A DNA stretch of 64,000 nt. Source: Prolixibacteraceae bacterium. GTDB lineage: Bacteria; Bacteroidota; Bacteroidia; Bacteroidales; Prolixibacteraceae. The position numbers were made by a program, and so were the translations under genes. The stretch is from positions 1 through 64,000 of the forward strand of contig JANXYV010000115.1 of the NCBI GenBank assembly GCA_025355875.1. The letters are read 5' to 3'. Positions 1-10,047 of the stretch are shown here, piece after piece (within the stretch, counting starts at the first letter, position 1; every line of letters begins with the position of its first letter). Under the pieces are notes generated by a model that was not told the DNA's origin, did not search any database, and saw only the letters and a program-made list of their open reading frames with translations.

Positions 1-215
1 ATAATTGCCAAAATAGCAACGAAACTGTCAACTGTCAGGCAGTAGCCTGATAGCGTGTCGATTAGTCAACTACTGAACAGATAATTATGAAACTTAACAT
101 GCCCTATTATCGGGCTTCAGATATGTGGGAAACTTCAATTATTTTAAAACTTGTCCCGTAACCGGGTATTCTTTGCCTTAGATTTTCCCTGATTTTTTAT
201 CCAAATCGGCAGAGT

Positions 216-1595
216 TCATTTTTTTACACAATACAGCCTTTTAACTCCCCTGAAAATATAGGCATCATCGGTAATGGCAACTGAAGCCCAGAATTTGTCA
301 TCAATCCGGTTGGTTTGTGAAACCAGCTTAAATTCTTTTCCGGCCTGAAATACATTGGTATTGCCTTTTTCGTCGAAGAAATAAATCTGATTATTGAAGA
401 TCCATGGGGATGCCCAGCAAGCTCCAACTTTCTCCATCTTTTCTTTATAGACCTGAGCTCCTGTTGCAGCATCCAAACAATAGATTTCGCCTCCCCTTCC
501 GCTCACCAAATAAAGCAAACCATTGAGGAGTAAAAGCGAAGGATTAGAAACGCCCGTTTCTCTCAATACCCACTCTATTCCGTTGCTGACCAACCCACTG
601 TCGGCTGGTGTAATGTCTCCCTTTGAACCTGCCTTCACCGAAAACAAAATTCCCGGTTTGTTTGGTCCTCCGGATTTTCCAAGATAAATGTGATCGTTAT
701 CGAATACCGGAGAAGGAATTGCCATGCCTTCACCCATCTTAAACTCCCAAATTAAATTACCCGTTGCAGGATCGTATGAACGGGCTGAACTCCCGATCGT
801 AACCAATTCGGCACCAAATTTATTATTCCAGATTACCGGACTGCTGTAATTCGTTTTCTCTTTGCGTGCGATTTTCCACTTTTCGTTACCTGTGGCGGCA
901 TCCAGGGCAATCATGAACGAATTTTCTTCATTATCCACCTGGATATAAATCACATCATTATAAACCACGGGCGAGGAGCCTGTACCCCAATCGTTCAGCG
1001 TTTTATACGATTCGAGATCTTTTTTCCAAATCAGTTTACCTTCTAAATCGTAACAATAAACACCGGTCATACCAAAATAGGCATAAACCCTTTTGCCATC
1101 GGTAACGGGAGTTTCGCAGGCATAGGTACTGGCTGAATGTTTCTTTATGGTCGGATTTCCTGAACGGGCAACCTGTTTCCACAATTCTTTGCCTGATTTC
1201 AGATCGAAGCAGGTCAGTTCCCAACGGTAAACCTCCTGCAAATAGCTGTTATCTTCAGATTTGGGAGGTGGTGGACCCTGCTGGATTCCCGGAGCTGCGG
1301 GAGGCGGTGTGGTTTGCGCCGCAGCAGGAGCAGCTTTCTCCAGCACTGCCGATGTCAGGAAGATCCGATCGCCGTAAACGATAGGTGATGACCAGCCGGA
1401 ACCTGATAATTCAGTAGCCCATTTTAAATTCAAACTGTCGTTCCACTCTGTTGGATAATTCGATCCGGCAGCAATCATATTGCTTCCAGCTCCCCTGAAC
1501 TGCGGCCAATTGGAGCTTATCCGTGAAAACGAAAAAATTAAAAGGGCAGCAATCCCAAACAGCAACACCCTGAAAAACCTCGATTTAATTTTCAT
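216..1595 (-). CDS. PQQ-like beta-propeller repeat protein (secreted)
   Basis: 459-aa ORF with N-terminal hydrophobic signal; repeated GxxxWxxxxxS/DGxVY blades such as 'GKELWKQVARSG', 'GKLIWKKDLES', 'GNEKWKIARKE'. Confidence 0.8.
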   Translation of the reverse strand: MKIKSRFFRVLLFGIAALLIFSFSRISSNWPQFRGAGSNMIAAGSNYPTEWNDSLNLKWATELSGSGWSSPIVYGDRIFLTSAVLEKAAPAAAQTTPPPAAPGIQQGPPPPKSEDNSYLQEVYRWELTCFDLKSGKELWKQVARSGNPTIKKHSASTYACETPVTDGKRVYAYFGMTGVYCYDLEGKLIWKKDLESYKTLNDWGTGSSPVVYNDVIYIQVDNEENSFMIALDAATGNEKWKIARKEKTNYSSPVIWNNKFGAELVTIGSSARSYDPATGNLIWEFKMGEGMAIPSPVFDNDHIYLGKSGGPNKPGILFSVKAGSKGDITPADSGLVSNGIEWVLRETGVSNPSLLLLNGLLYLVSGRGGEIYCLDAATGAQVYKEKMEKVGACWASPWIFNNQIYFFDEKGNTNVFQAGKEFKLVSQTNRIDDKFWASVAITDDAYIFRGVKRLYCVKK

Positions 1596-1640
1596 TTTTT
1601 GTGAGTTAAAAGGTTGGTTAAATATATTAAATTTATCGAA

Positions 1641-3002
1641 CTATTTTACCACCACCGTCTTCACATTCATAAATTCGCGGATGCCGATTGCCGACAGTTC
1701 GCGTCCAAAACCACTTTCTTTTATCCCACCAAAAGGCAAACGCGGATCAGATTTTACAAAGTCGTTCACAAATACACAACCGGCTTCCAGTCCCTTTTCA
1801 GCTAAACGTTTTCCTCTTTCAATGTCCGAAGTAAAAACACCGGCACCCAATCCAAACACCGTATCATTGGCAATCCGAATGGCTTCTTCTTCCGATTTTA
1901 CACGGAACAAAACAGCTACCGGTCCAAACAATTCTTCGTGATAAGCCGGCATTCCTTGAACCACATTTTCCAAAACCGTAGGCGGATAAAACGGGGCTTC
2001 TCCTTCGGGAATGAATCCACCCAGCAAAATTCGTGCTCCCAGTTCAACGCTTTTCAACACCTGCTGATGAAGTTCATCACGCAAATCAGTTCTGGCCAAC
2101 GGACCGATATGGGTTTGTCCGTCAAGCGGATCACCAAATTTGGCTTCGCTCATCAACCGAACAAATTCGGCTTTAAACTGATCATAAACCTTATTGACAG
2201 CAATAAAGCGTTTAGCACCAATGCAACTTTGTCCGGCATTCAGAAGGCGGCTGGTTACACAAAGTCGGGCTGCTGTTGCAATGTTAGCATCATCCAGAAT
2301 CAGGTACGGGTCGCTCCCACCCAATTCAAGCACCGATTTTTTTAACGCAAACCCTGCGGCAGAAGCCACCGATCTTCCGGCCGGAGTGCTTCCGGTGAGT
2401 GTCACCGCTTTGATTAGAGGATTTTCAATGACAGTTTTTACCTGTGAAGAATTGATCAGTAAAGTCCGGAAAACATTCTCCGGAAAACCTGCTTCTCTAA
2501 CCAGTTGTTCAATAGCCAAGGCACAGCCAGGAACGTTCGAAGCATGTTTCAAAACGCCGGTATTACCGGCCATCAGCGCCGGAGCCAGAAAGCGAAAAAC
2601 CTGCCAGAAGGGGAAATTCCAGGGCATCACAGCCAGGACAGTCCCAATCGGTTGCCAGGAAATGTAGGATTCGGTAGCCTCGGTTTTAATTGGTTCATTC
2701 TTCAGGAAAGATTCGGCATTTTCGGCATAAAACGCGCAAACCAAAGCGCACTTTTCAATTTCGCCAATGGCTTCGCGTTTCACTTTACCCATTTCCGAAA
2801 CGATGATTCCGGCCAGTTCTTCCTTTCTTTCGATCAGTTTTGCCTGAAGGTTTTTCATGCAAACCGCCCGTTGCCGAAAGCTCCTTTGTTTCCAGGAATG
2901 AAACGCACGATCCACTTTCAGGATGATTTGCTCCACTTCGGCGGACGAGTATTCGCGGTATTCGCCAATGATTTGGCCGGTAAACGGATTGATGGATTGC
3001 AT
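1641..3002 (-). CDS. NAD(P)-dependent aldehyde dehydrogenase (succinate-semialdehyde dehydrogenase-like)
   Basis: ALDH motifs 'VLELGGSDPYLILDDA', 'NAGQSCIGAKRF', 'PFGGIKESGFGRE'. Confidence 0.9.
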   Translation of the reverse strand: MQSINPFTGQIIGEYREYSSAEVEQIILKVDRAFHSWKQRSFRQRAVCMKNLQAKLIERKEELAGIIVSEMGKVKREAIGEIEKCALVCAFYAENAESFLKNEPIKTEATESYISWQPIGTVLAVMPWNFPFWQVFRFLAPALMAGNTGVLKHASNVPGCALAIEQLVREAGFPENVFRTLLINSSQVKTVIENPLIKAVTLTGSTPAGRSVASAAGFALKKSVLELGGSDPYLILDDANIATAARLCVTSRLLNAGQSCIGAKRFIAVNKVYDQFKAEFVRLMSEAKFGDPLDGQTHIGPLARTDLRDELHQQVLKSVELGARILLGGFIPEGEAPFYPPTVLENVVQGMPAYHEELFGPVAVLFRVKSEEEAIRIANDTVFGLGAGVFTSDIERGKRLAEKGLEAGCVFVNDFVKSDPRLPFGGIKESGFGRELSAIGIREFMNVKTVVVK

Positions 3003-3078
3003 TGTATTTCAGTTAAAAGAGATAATTTTGCATAGTAAACAACGTATTGACAACAGTTTTCAGGCAAAACGGTGACCC

Positions 3079-3390
3079 TCACTTAGTTCTTTCTTCCCAA
3101 ACTTTCGGGTTACGGCTAATACTAAACACAGCTAAAACTTCAATTGTGGAGTTATCGCGATTAGCATAATAATGAATCAGATATGGAAATTTATTTACTT
3201 TAACACAGCGAATCTCCTTGTAACGTATGGCAAATATCAGAGGATTAAAGGAAAGATCGTGAATCTGATTAATGACATTACATCGAAACCTCTTTCTAAG
3301 GCCATTACTTTTTCCTTCATACCAGGATGTGATTTCCTGAATGTCGCTCAAAGCATCCTGATCTATTTTTACCCGAAACTTTCTCATCAT
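3079..3390 (-). CDS. type II toxin-antitoxin RelE/ParE-family toxin
   Basis: 103 aa, 'ALSDIQEITSWYEGKSNGLRKRF...NPLIFAIRYKEIRCVKVNKFPYLIHYYAN' ParE/RelE fold pattern; overlaps upstream small ORF. Confidence 0.8.
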   Translation of the reverse strand: MMRKFRVKIDQDALSDIQEITSWYEGKSNGLRKRFRCNVINQIHDLSFNPLIFAIRYKEIRCVKVNKFPYLIHYYANRDNSTIEVLAVFSISRNPKVWEERTK

Positions 3391-3620
3391 TCGTTTAAAG
3401 CATTCTTAGCTTCATCCCAATCAAGAAGTCGTTCAGGGTTTTTCCTGCTTTTTTCAAATCGCTCCATAACCAGATTTTGATGAGCCTCAGGAATGTCATA
3501 CGCTTTCGACTCATTTTTTTTGGCATAATCGAGTATGCTTTTAATTGCAGCAATCAGATCTGAATCATTTGCCTGTTTTACCTGCTCAATAATAATGGCT
3601 TTTTGCGTTTCTATGTTCAT
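3387..3620 (-). CDS. putative antitoxin of RelE/ParE module
   Basis: Small acidic ORF overlapping the toxin start by 4 bp; ORF extends to 3683 but internal ATG (MNIETQKAIII) at 3620 is a likely start. Confidence 0.65.
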   Translation of the reverse strand: MNIETQKAIIIEQVKQANDSDLIAAIKSILDYAKKNESKAYDIPEAHQNLVMERFEKSRKNPERLLDWDEAKNALNE

Positions 3621-3692
3621 AACAAATACTTTATCAAAGTTAGGCAGATCAAATATAATGGTTCCCAACTTCATTTCAATCACAAATATATT

Positions 3693-4343
3693 TCACATCC
3701 AAATCCACCAGGTGTCAACCAGACCATCACCATAGGCAATCAGGTCGAAGGTGGCATGACCGGCAACAGAGACCAGGGTATTTCCTGAAATTTCTTTCAA
3801 AGTTCCCGAAATGCAACCCACGCCAAAAGTCCAGATAAACAGGTAAAAATAGTCGGTCGGATGCTTCGCAGGCAGAATCAGAAAGATGGAACATTTGTAC
3901 AGGGAATGCAGGGCCGAAGCGCCCAGAATGGAAACAAGGATTCCCATATTTCTTAGCAATCGCTGTAGATAACCCCTGAAAATCAATTCCTCAACGGCAC
4001 CAATAGTCACCGCGATGAAAACAAATCGGGTCAGTCTTTCAGGAAAAAGCGGAATATTCAGATAATGCCTGAAAACGATACTCCAGAATGATCCAATCAG
4101 AATACTAATCACCAGAAAATAGCCGATGTGCCGGGAAATTGATTTCACCCCAAAAAGGTTGATCAGGTCATTTACAGAGCTGATTCCCTGAACCAGGATT
4201 GCCCCGGAAATGCAAATGCCCGCGACGGAAAAACAATTCCACGGAGATTTCAACTGAAGGAAACCCATAAAAATGAGGATACCGCTAAAAAAAATCAGGG
4301 CCCGAAATCCCGCACCCGATTTTGCTGGCTGGATGTTTCCCAT
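3693..4343 (-). CDS. CPBP-family intramembrane metalloprotease
   Basis: Multi-TM protein with 'GAVEELIFRGYLQRLL' (EExxxR motif) and 'GNTLVSVAGHATFD'. Confidence 0.8.
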   Translation of the reverse strand: MGNIQPAKSGAGFRALIFFSGILIFMGFLQLKSPWNCFSVAGICISGAILVQGISSVNDLINLFGVKSISRHIGYFLVISILIGSFWSIVFRHYLNIPLFPERLTRFVFIAVTIGAVEELIFRGYLQRLLRNMGILVSILGASALHSLYKCSIFLILPAKHPTDYFYLFIWTFGVGCISGTLKEISGNTLVSVAGHATFDLIAYGDGLVDTWWIWM

Positions 4344-4346
4344 GAA

Positions 4347-5696
4347 CTATGAGTTAAAACTTTTCTTCCTGAAGTGAAAATAGACTGCTGCTCCCAGGAA
4401 AAGAACCAGGAAAAACACGATTAACCAGCCGCTTCCCATGCAAAAAGGTTCAGCTGGAACAACGAGTGTGTGGGGCATTTTGGCTTGCAGTTGCACCACA
4501 TTCAGCGAATCTGTTTTCTTATCCGAATTGAATGAGAGGAATTTCAGCTTTTGAAATTGAACCACCGAATCGGGCGGAAGACTGGTTTTGAGAAGAGAAA
4601 GATTTGCAAGCCGCGGCAATTTCCGCAACGGATGCAGGCTTTTCAGGTGTTTGCAATCGTACAAAACCAGGGTTTCGATTTCCGGAGAATTGTTCACAAT
4701 CGTTTCCAGGTCACGATCGCTGATATTCCATGGAGGCGCGAGCCATTTCAGATGTTGCAGTCCTGATAAGGGGCTCAGATCGGGGATTGAATCGGTTGCA
4801 ATTAACGAAAGAACCTCCAGTTTCGCGCAATTCCTGAGTGACTCGATGTTTTGCAGTTCACCGGCAATTAAATTCAGCTCTTTCAGTGTTGAACCGGCTT
4901 TCAAAAAATGAAGATCTCTAACTTTCGAATCAGAGATTTCAAGAGAAGAAATTCTGCCTGGCAAACGATCCAGATATGAAACAGTTACCGAATCGATTCC
5001 GGATAGAATGAGCGATTTCAGTTTAGGCAAACCGGAAAGCCTGCCGAGATCAAGGTTATTCCCTTCGAAGGCCAGCAATTCCAGGTTTTTTGATTCGTAG
5101 ATAGCGTTCATAGCATTGGAATCCGTTCCAGGACCTCCGGATAAGATCCAAACCGGTTTGATTTGTCTGATAATTTTCGGAATTATTTTTTGATCCTTCC
5201 CTAATATGAGTCCCAGGTGAGCCCCCGATTCTGCAATTCGTTTTATTCCGGGAAGGCAATTTTCGGTGAGGCTATCTTCAATCATGATTGACCGAAGATG
5301 GTTGATCAATTCACTCGGGCAATTTCTCAACCATTCCAGAGACCCGTTTTCTGCCGATATATCTAATGAAATCCGTTTATTCCCTAAAAATACGCCAAAC
5401 GAATCCGTCCTGAATTCAAGAACATCGCCATCTTCTTTCAAAGGCTTATAAAAGAACTGAAAATCATCGTCACCATTTGCAACATAAACAAGGTCTTTTC
5501 CGCTGGCTGGAATCGCAGAAAGGCTGTCTTTATTCATACCTGAAATGATGTAGATACATCCTTTCGAAAAGTTTGCAGCCGAAACTCCTTTCATTTTTAT
5601 AAGGCGTACGTCAGATTTGGATTCATTCAAACTCACATAAATGGCAAGCGAGGCAACCAAAAGAACAATGACTGAGATCAAAATAAATTTCTTCAT
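4347..5696 (-). CDS. leucine-rich-repeat domain protein with C-terminal TM segment
   Basis: LRR-like series 'LSGLPKLKSLILSGID', 'LRNCAKLEVLSLIATD', 'LRKLPRLANLSLLKTS'; N- and C-terminal hydrophobic segments. Confidence 0.7.
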   Translation of the reverse strand: MKKFILISVIVLLVASLAIYVSLNESKSDVRLIKMKGVSAANFSKGCIYIISGMNKDSLSAIPASGKDLVYVANGDDDFQFFYKPLKEDGDVLEFRTDSFGVFLGNKRISLDISAENGSLEWLRNCPSELINHLRSIMIEDSLTENCLPGIKRIAESGAHLGLILGKDQKIIPKIIRQIKPVWILSGGPGTDSNAMNAIYESKNLELLAFEGNNLDLGRLSGLPKLKSLILSGIDSVTVSYLDRLPGRISSLEISDSKVRDLHFLKAGSTLKELNLIAGELQNIESLRNCAKLEVLSLIATDSIPDLSPLSGLQHLKWLAPPWNISDRDLETIVNNSPEIETLVLYDCKHLKSLHPLRKLPRLANLSLLKTSLPPDSVVQFQKLKFLSFNSDKKTDSLNVVQLQAKMPHTLVVPAEPFCMGSGWLIVFFLVLFLGAAVYFHFRKKSFNS

Positions 5697-5881
5697 GACA
5701 GAAATGATTAGTTTATTCGAGAGAAAAGTTAAGCATATTTTCCCATTAAATCATTCTGAATCACAGAGATTTCTCATATTTATCTTCGACCTGCAAGCTA
5801 TCAAACAGAAAATCCTCCCTGGCACTGCCCTGGAGGATTATTTAAATTCTATTCCCACTATTTGTTTTCCCGAATTTCGTC

Positions 5882-6592
5882 TTAAGCGGGGACTTCCATG
5901 ACCAAAATTTTCGATTGCTGATTTATTTTCAAGTCAATGGTCGAATAAATTTGTTCGATACCCAAGGCATCGCGCTGATTCAGCTTTTCAGCTCCAACCT
6001 CGACTTCTCCTGAAATCACGAACAAATAAATAAGGTTATCTGCTTTTTTGAGCTGATAGCCGACGGTGCTTCCCGGCCTGAAATCGCCCAGCGAAAACCA
6101 GGCTTGCTGATGAATCCACAGCGACTCATCCTGACCATCCGGAGAAACCACCGTACGCCACTTTCCATTCATTTCATCTTCCTCAAATTTTGCCTGACCA
6201 TACCGTGGTTCCACATTTTTTTTATCCGGAAAAACCCAGATTTGAAGAAGCTTTGCTTCATTCGCCTCAGAATGGTTAAACTCTGAATGCTTAATTCCTG
6301 TTCCGGCTGACATAACCTGAACTTCGCCGGGACGGATCACCGAGCCATTTCCCATGCTGTCACGATGTTCAAGTTCACCGTCAAGAACGATGGTAATGAT
6401 TTCCATATTGTCGTGCGGATGAGTACCAAACCCCATTCCGGCCTCAATTATGTCATCATTCAAAACCCGGAGTGCCCCGAAATGCATCCGGTCGGGATTG
6501 TAATAACTGGCAAAGCTGAACGAATGCCAGGTTTTCAGCCAACCGTGATCGGCATGGCCACGGCAACCTGAGCGGTGAACTGTAAGTTTCAT
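5882..6592 (-). CDS. pirin family protein
   Basis: 'RGHADHGWLKTWHSFSFASYYNPDRMHFGALRVLNDD...GTHPHDNMEIITIVLDGELEHRDSMGNGSVIRPGEVQVMSAGTGIKHSEFN' pirin signature; start set at internal Met (ORF to 6637). Confidence 0.93.
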   Translation of the reverse strand: MKLTVHRSGCRGHADHGWLKTWHSFSFASYYNPDRMHFGALRVLNDDIIEAGMGFGTHPHDNMEIITIVLDGELEHRDSMGNGSVIRPGEVQVMSAGTGIKHSEFNHSEANEAKLLQIWVFPDKKNVEPRYGQAKFEEDEMNGKWRTVVSPDGQDESLWIHQQAWFSLGDFRPGSTVGYQLKKADNLIYLFVISGEVEVGAEKLNQRDALGIEQIYSTIDLKINQQSKILVMEVPA

Positions 6593-6683
6593 AGTGAATC
6601 TTTTGAAAATTGTGAATTCATGGTCATTGATGGTCATTTTATAGTCATTAATGACTTATAAATGAATCGCTTAAATCCCCTGG

Positions 6684-7268
6684 TTATTCCACTGCAACCA
6701 ATGAAAATTCAAGGGTGAATATGTCCTCAATAGCTTTGTCGCCCAAGTCGTTGAAGAAGGATTTGGAACCGTAACGGACATTGAATTTGGTTCGGTCAAC
6801 CGACAAGGTTCCGGTATAAGTCGTATTCTTTCCTTCTTTAGCCGAAGTGGCGGTAAAGGTTGCCGGATTGGTCACTCCTTTGATAGTCAGGTTTCCGGAG
6901 AGAGTGAGTTTGTTTCCGTTCGCTTCAACCTTGGTAATGGTCAGTTCCGATGTCGGGAAAGTGGCTACTCCGAAGAAATCATCCGTTTTCAGGTGACCGA
7001 TCAGTTTTGCATTCCAGGCCTGGTCGGTCAGGTCGGTATCGACGATTGTATTCATGTCGATGACTACTTTTCCTCCCGTGATTTTACCATTGTCCACTAT
7101 GAGGTTTCCCTCTTTGATATTGATGGTGCCAGTATGCTGACCCGTCACTTTTTTTGCCAGCCATTTTACTGAACTTTTTGCTGGATCAACGTTTTGGGTA
7201 CCTGCGAAGACTGAGGTGGTCAGGATAAGGGCAACCACCAGCATGCCCAATGTTTTTAAAGATTTCAT
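6684..7268 (-). CDS. YceI family protein
   Basis: Signal peptide then 'VDPAKSSVKWLAKKVTGQHTGTINIKEG...LTIKGVTNPATFTATS' YceI lipocalin-like pattern. Confidence 0.9.
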   Translation of the reverse strand: MKSLKTLGMLVVALILTTSVFAGTQNVDPAKSSVKWLAKKVTGQHTGTINIKEGNLIVDNGKITGGKVVIDMNTIVDTDLTDQAWNAKLIGHLKTDDFFGVATFPTSELTITKVEANGNKLTLSGNLTIKGVTNPATFTATSAKEGKNTTYTGTLSVDRTKFNVRYGSKSFFNDLGDKAIEDIFTLEFSLVAVE

Positions 7269-7347
7269 AACTGTTTAATTTTTAATTGTTTTTACAGTTA
7301 CAAAGATATGGCCGCGGATAGGGCAAGACAATGGACTAAAAACGGAT

Positions 7348-8229
7348 TTAATGGTACTTTTTTCTGCTATGATCGCGAAACTCATTCAAAGTGGAACCGG
7401 TATATTTCCTGAAAAAGCGGCTGAAATAGGCAGGATCTTCAAATCCAAGCTCAAAGGCAATCTCTTTTCCAGACTTCCCGCTGGAATACAACAGCTTCTT
7501 GGTTTCCTCAATGACCCTGTTCCGGATGAGTTCACCTGCGGTTATCCCTGTCGTTCGCTTGGAAAGCTCATTCAGACAGGACGGGTTAATATGGAGCATT
7601 TCGGCGTACGATGAAACATTTTTCTGAGTGGCATAGTTCTCTTCAATCAGTTCTTTGAACTTTATGATTGTTGTATCAGGAGTTGTATCCGTATCCTCCT
7701 GTTTTGCCGTCTGATACTGCTGGTCGAAAATCCGCCGTGATTCAAGTAAAAACAGATGCAGTAAATTCAACACGATGTCCTGACTGTAATCATCCGAATT
7801 CCTGATTTCGTCAAAAATAAGTGTGGTAATGTTTCTTAGTTTTTCGCGCTTTTCCGGAAACACCGTTATCAGGCTTTTAAAGTCAGGATTGTTGAATAAG
7901 CGGTATTCCTTTAATGGCGTATAGTTTTTGCGGTTATATTCAATGAAATCCTCGTTAAAAAGGATGTAGGTTCCTCCCACTGATTCGTCAATATACATCC
8001 TGTGTTTCAGTCCGGGCGGAACGAATAGAATGGTGTCTGCTTTCAGGCTGTATTCGACATAATCTGTGGCATGAATCGCTTCGCCTGATTCGATCCAGAA
8101 AATGGAGTAAAAATCATGAAGATGAGGCATGAGATTGTGCTCGATCTCCTCATGATCCAGATCACATATCTTCCGGATGGTAAAAATCTTCTCATTCCCA
8201 CCGTCAAAAAAGCCGTTATTCACAATCAT
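7348..8229 (-). CDS. AraC family transcriptional regulator
   Basis: C-terminal double HTH '...GKEIAFELGFEDPAYFSRFFRKYTGSTLNEFR'. Confidence 0.92.
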   Translation of the reverse strand: MIVNNGFFDGGNEKIFTIRKICDLDHEEIEHNLMPHLHDFYSIFWIESGEAIHATDYVEYSLKADTILFVPPGLKHRMYIDESVGGTYILFNEDFIEYNRKNYTPLKEYRLFNNPDFKSLITVFPEKREKLRNITTLIFDEIRNSDDYSQDIVLNLLHLFLLESRRIFDQQYQTAKQEDTDTTPDTTIIKFKELIEENYATQKNVSSYAEMLHINPSCLNELSKRTTGITAGELIRNRVIEETKKLLYSSGKSGKEIAFELGFEDPAYFSRFFRKYTGSTLNEFRDHSRKKYH

Positions 8230-8233
8230 AATG

Positions 8234-8650
8234 TCATTCTACTATCCTGATTTCCATAGATAAATCCATGGCTAAACGATAGGCAGCGGAGACCCCGCAA
8301 TATTTTTCCTGCGAAAGATTTACAGCCTTTTCAAGTTTATCCAGAGGCAAATCTTTCCCTTTAAACTGATAAACGATCCTCATCTGATGATAGCGCATCG
8401 GGTGTTCTTCGGTCAAATCGCCTTCAACAATTACATTGAATGCTTCGGGAACTACCTGCATTTTTTTCAGAATCATAATCACATCAATACCCGTACAGCC
8501 GGCAAGTGCTGTGAGCATCAGCTTTTTGGGTCGTGGGCCAAGGTCGTCTCCCCCACCCTCTTTGGATGCATCGATGACCAAATGATGCCCATCCATTTCA
8601 CATTCAAAAGCCAGATTTTGTTTCCACGCCAGATCGAGCACATGTTTCAT
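8234..8650 (-). CDS. OsmC family protein
   Basis: 'GPRPKKLMLTALAGCTGIDVIMILKKM' OsmC/Ohr motif. Confidence 0.88.
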   Translation of the reverse strand: MKHVLDLAWKQNLAFECEMDGHHLVIDASKEGGGDDLGPRPKKLMLTALAGCTGIDVIMILKKMQVVPEAFNVIVEGDLTEEHPMRYHQMRIVYQFKGKDLPLDKLEKAVNLSQEKYCGVSAAYRLAMDLSMEIRIVE

Positions 8651-8720
8651 ATCAAGTTATTTAGTTTGTTGCAAATTGAATAATTAAGCTATTTTTACAA
8701 TCCTAAAACATATCAACCCG

Positions 8721-9425
8721 ATGAGAAGTTCAATTAAACGACCGGCAGACGACGAATGCGATTTAAGTGGGTTTCAATTATTCAAGAAACTAAGCGAGCA
8801 GGAAATCGCCCAACTCAATTACGACAAAACATGTTCGTTATATAAAAAAGGAAGTATCATTTACCGTGAAGGAAGCCGTTTAACGGGTTTCTATTGCGTT
8901 ACGCGAGGCATTTTAAAGATATTCAAGACTGGTATCGACGGAAAAGAACAAATCATCCGTTTTGCCAAAAAGGGAGACATTATTGCTTATCGCTCGCTCC
9001 TGAGCCAGGAATTGGCATGCACCACAGCCAAGGTCATTGAAGAATCGGTGCTGAGCCACATTCCTTACCAAACGCTTCTCTATCTGATCCAGAATAACTG
9101 GCAGTTTTCTCACCACATGCTCCAGATTGTTTGCAAGGAATTGCGCGAAGCCAACGACTACATTACCGACATCGCCCAAAAAACAGTTCGTGAACGGCTT
9201 GCAGAGGTTTTGTTGCTCCTGAAGGAAAACTTTGAACTCGACAATGCCAACACCCTCCAGATTTCGCTCACCCGCGAAGAACTGGCCAACATGGTAGGAA
9301 CTGCCACCGAAAGCGTAATTCGCCTTCTTTCCGAATTTAAACAGGATAAACTGATCGATCTTCAGGGAAGAAGGATCATTTTCATCAATGTTCCTGGACT
9401 GACTAAAGTAGCGAATTTGTTGTAG
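8721..9425 (+). CDS. Crp/Fnr family transcriptional regulator
   Basis: cNMP-binding-like N-terminus and HTH 'TREELANMVGTATESVIRLLSEFKQDKLIDLQGRRI'. Confidence 0.9.
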   Translation: MRSSIKRPADDECDLSGFQLFKKLSEQEIAQLNYDKTCSLYKKGSIIYREGSRLTGFYCVTRGILKIFKTGIDGKEQIIRFAKKGDIIAYRSLLSQELACTTAKVIEESVLSHIPYQTLLYLIQNNWQFSHHMLQIVCKELREANDYITDIAQKTVRERLAEVLLLLKENFELDNANTLQISLTREELANMVGTATESVIRLLSEFKQDKLIDLQGRRIIFINVPGLTKVANLL

Positions 9426-9447
9426 CTGCAATCAAACTTTAGATATC

Positions 9448-9669
9448 ATGGAATTACAATACGTTTCTAACAAAAAAGGTCAAAAAAGTGCAGTTCAATT
9501 GCGCCTTAGAGATTGGAAAAAAAAAGAAAAAGACCTTGAGGAACTTGAACGTCTGAGAAACAAAAAATTGTTTTTGGCCGAACTGGCTGAAGTCATTGAA
9601 GAAATGAAGCAAATCAAGGAAGGTAAAATACAGGCTCGCAATGCCGAAGATTTTCTTAATGAACTTTAA
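9448..9669 (+). CDS. small charged protein, putative antitoxin
   Basis: 73-aa acidic/coiled-coil ORF; its stop codon overlaps the start of a RelE-like reading frame. Confidence 0.6.
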   Translation: MELQYVSNKKGQKSAVQLRLRDWKKKEKDLEELERLRNKKLFLAELAEVIEEMKQIKEGKIQARNAEDFLNEL

Positions 9670-9986
9670 GGTAAAAACGATAAAGGTATTTGAACGACAG
9701 GCAAAACGCCTGATGAAAAAATTTCCTTCGTTAAAAAACAGAACTTGCCGTTATTATTCATGAGCTAAAGCAAAACCCGACCAAGGGTACAGAAATTGGA
9801 AAAAACAGTTTCAAAATCCGGCTTTCGAAAGCAAGTAAGGGAAAAGGAAAGTCAGGAGGAGCAAGGATAATAACACATCTTGTCTATATCGATGAGACAG
9901 TTTTTCTGCTTTCCATTTATAACAAAAGTGAAATTGAAAACCTTACTGACAAAGAAATTATCGAACTCATAAAACAGATACCATAG
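9659..9986 (+). pseudogene. RelE-like toxin gene interrupted by a frameshift
   Basis: ATG at 9659 reads MNFKVKTIKVFERQAKRLMKKFPSLK then runs out of frame after an A6 run (9733-9738); removing one A gives a continuous frame ...SLKTELAVIIHELKQNPTKGTEIGKNSFKIRLSKASKGKGKSGGARIITHLVYIDETVFLLSIYNKSEIENLTDKEIIELIKQIP* ending at 9986. Confidence 0.75.
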
Positions 9987-10021
9987 AAAGCGGTCGTTTC
10001 AATAGATGAAGCGACCGCTTT
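9987..10021. terminator. bidirectional rho-independent terminator between convergent genes
   Basis: Inverted repeat AAAGCGGTCG...CGACCGCTTT. Confidence 0.8.
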
Positions 10022-10047
10022 AAATTTTCTTTCCCTTTTTCCTGAAT

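Noticed and set aside
1938-3035. Long plus-strand ORFs (135, 157 and 176 aa) opposite the aldehyde dehydrogenase
   Set aside because: Antisense shadow ORFs of a clear ALDH gene; the same reasoning applies to most other short ORFs overlapping confident CDSs in the supplied track
9733-9739. AAAAAAC resembles a classical X XXY YYZ -1 slippery heptamer, suggesting programmed frameshifting in the RelE-like toxin
   Set aside because: A -1 shift does not restore the downstream frame; a +1 shift, or loss of one A, is required, so an indel or slippage is simpler
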